DNA of 64,000 nucleotides from Axinella damicornis. Its lineage: Eukaryota > Porifera > Demospongiae > Axinellida > Axinellidae. Shown one piece after another: positions 63,140 through 64,000 of this stretch. A model generated the notes under the pieces. It did no database searches. It saw only the letters and a list, made by a program, of their open reading frames with translations, and was not told where the DNA came from. The translations under genes and the position numbers were made by a program. The DNA lies in contig OZ007508.1 of NCBI GenBank assembly GCA_963931865.1, positions 8,988,781 to 9,052,780 of the forward strand, read 5' to 3'. The first letter of the stretch is position 1, and each line of letters opens with the position of its first letter.

Positions 63140-63222
63140 AGCCTCATTCCCAAGCCTTCTACACCTCCAGTTTTTGATTGCTTGTAGTATGCAAAAACGG
63201 AGGGTGAAGGCCTGGGGAATCT
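63140..63222. repeat. TAGCCTCATTCCCAAGCC hairpin relic
   Basis: CATTCCCAAGCCTTCTACAC at the left and GAAGGCCTGGGGAA at the right, with CTCCAGTTTTTGATTGCTTG between. A partner end is at 63670-63695 (GTGTGGAAGGCTGGGAACGA). Confidence 0.6.
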
Positions 63223-63859
63223 TCTCACGTGATACGCAGCACAACTGTCATATAATTATCATCACGCCTCACATCAACAGTCAAAGTCATGTACGAGACC
63301 TATCTTGCATTCTGTGCTAGCTACGAAGATGGGACAAGCATCAACTGAGAGCTAAACCGAGCGTATGAAGCATACTCAGGCTACAAGATAGGACTCCAAA
63401 GGGCTGCCGAGTGACAATCGTGAAAATGTCCAGCTAATCAATGACGTAATCTTCCATTGGAGCTAAAAGACGGCATTATTTGGAGTTTCACCCCTTGTAT
63501 CACAGCTGTCCCTCAGCGGTTTTGCTTCAAACCTGGATGTTTTACAGGTATAGGACCTACCTCTTCTCTGAAACTTGTTTCAGTTTTTCTAGCTTCTCTG
63601 TAGCTGTGGATGGGAATGTCCATTAGTCTAGAATCCATGATGTCAGCTGTGCCACGATCAAAAACTGGAGGTGTGGAAGGCTGGGAACGAGGCTACCTGC
63701 ATGTAAGGTTGGACAAGCAGGGGGAAAGTCACAGTCACAACAGGATTTACTGGTGTACTGATTTCACTCGGATCTCTGGCCTGATTCCGACATTTTGCCA
63801 TTTGCCTAGCTAGTATAGTAACACGTCTGACAAATTATTGTCTTTCTATTTTCCTGTGT

Positions 63860-64000
63860 GTGCGAGTATGCGTATGTGTGTGGGTGTTATGTGCATGTGT
63901 GTGTGTATGGATGAGTGCATGTGTTGTGTGTGAAAGTACATGTGGATTGTGTGTATGGTAACGTTTGTCGGTGGTGTGGTGGTTCATTGAATGTGAAACA
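63860..64000. repeat. GT-rich low-complexity tail
   Basis: Degenerate TGTGTG sequence to the end of the window. Confidence 0.8.

Overview
What it is. This is animal nuclear DNA, not a prokaryotic operon region. No reading frame is long and uninterrupted. Real coding sequence appears as short exons (about 40-170 bp) bounded by AG acceptors and GT (sometimes GC) donors, and at least three protein families are recognisable: SSX2IP/ADIP, FUBP and SMARCAD1. Microsatellites, homopolymers and fold-back MITEs make up much of the rest. The compact exons, the NRF1-type TGCGCATGCGCA promoter motif and the repeat style suggest a marine invertebrate, and a demosponge is my best guess (inference only; no taxon-specific gene was identified). 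|| Layout. 0.1-3.2 kb: minus-strand exons of one or two unrecognised genes (a helical-repeat-like protein running off the left edge), with one plus-strand exon at 2.07 kb. 3.2-5.3 kb: a minisatellite followed by plus-strand exons with a PDZ-tail-like and a WW-like sequence. 7.4-8.5 kb: a CCAAT/TATA promoter-like segment and a possible first coding exon. 10.5-12.5 kb: two exons of SSX2IP (ADIP). 15.7-16.6 kb: two clear minus-strand exons of an unknown gene, flanked by a 380-bp direct duplication. 17.6-27.6 kb: scattered plus-strand exons (including three possible terminal exons), a decayed RING-finger gene and a TTAA-flanked piggyBac-like element. 28-46 kb: almost wholly repeats, MITEs, minisatellites and transposon relics (C48/Ulp1-like protease), plus one short membrane-protein ORF at 36 kb. 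46.3-63.1 kb: a FUBP-type KH-domain gene on the plus strand, from initiator ATG and upstream NRF1 motif to KH4. Its introns carry a hAT transposase relic, a Tc1-like transposase start and several complete MITEs, and two SMARCAD1 helicase exons lie on the same strand between its KH3 and KH4 exons. The FUBP KH4 exon carries an in-frame TAG. || Repeats. The striking feature is several interacting families of non-autonomous DNA elements: (1) elements ending TAGCCTCGTTCCCAGGCC with 9-bp target duplications (Mutator-like behaviour); (2) a sister family ending TAGTCTCGTTCCCAGACC; (3) TA-flanked elements ending CCGTA with subterminal CGAATAAACGCC or GCGTATTTTCGA arrays; (4) long fold-back palindromes; (5) a TTAA/CCCTTTAA element. 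A 12-bp minisatellite appears to have grown out of the end sequence of family 1. || How the genes relate. No operon logic applies. FUBP is a single-stranded nucleic-acid-binding regulator of transcription and RNA, SMARCAD1 a chromatin remodeller and SSX2IP a centrosome/junction adaptor; their proximity shows no functional link. All intron-exon calls were made by eye, and many exons are probably missed.
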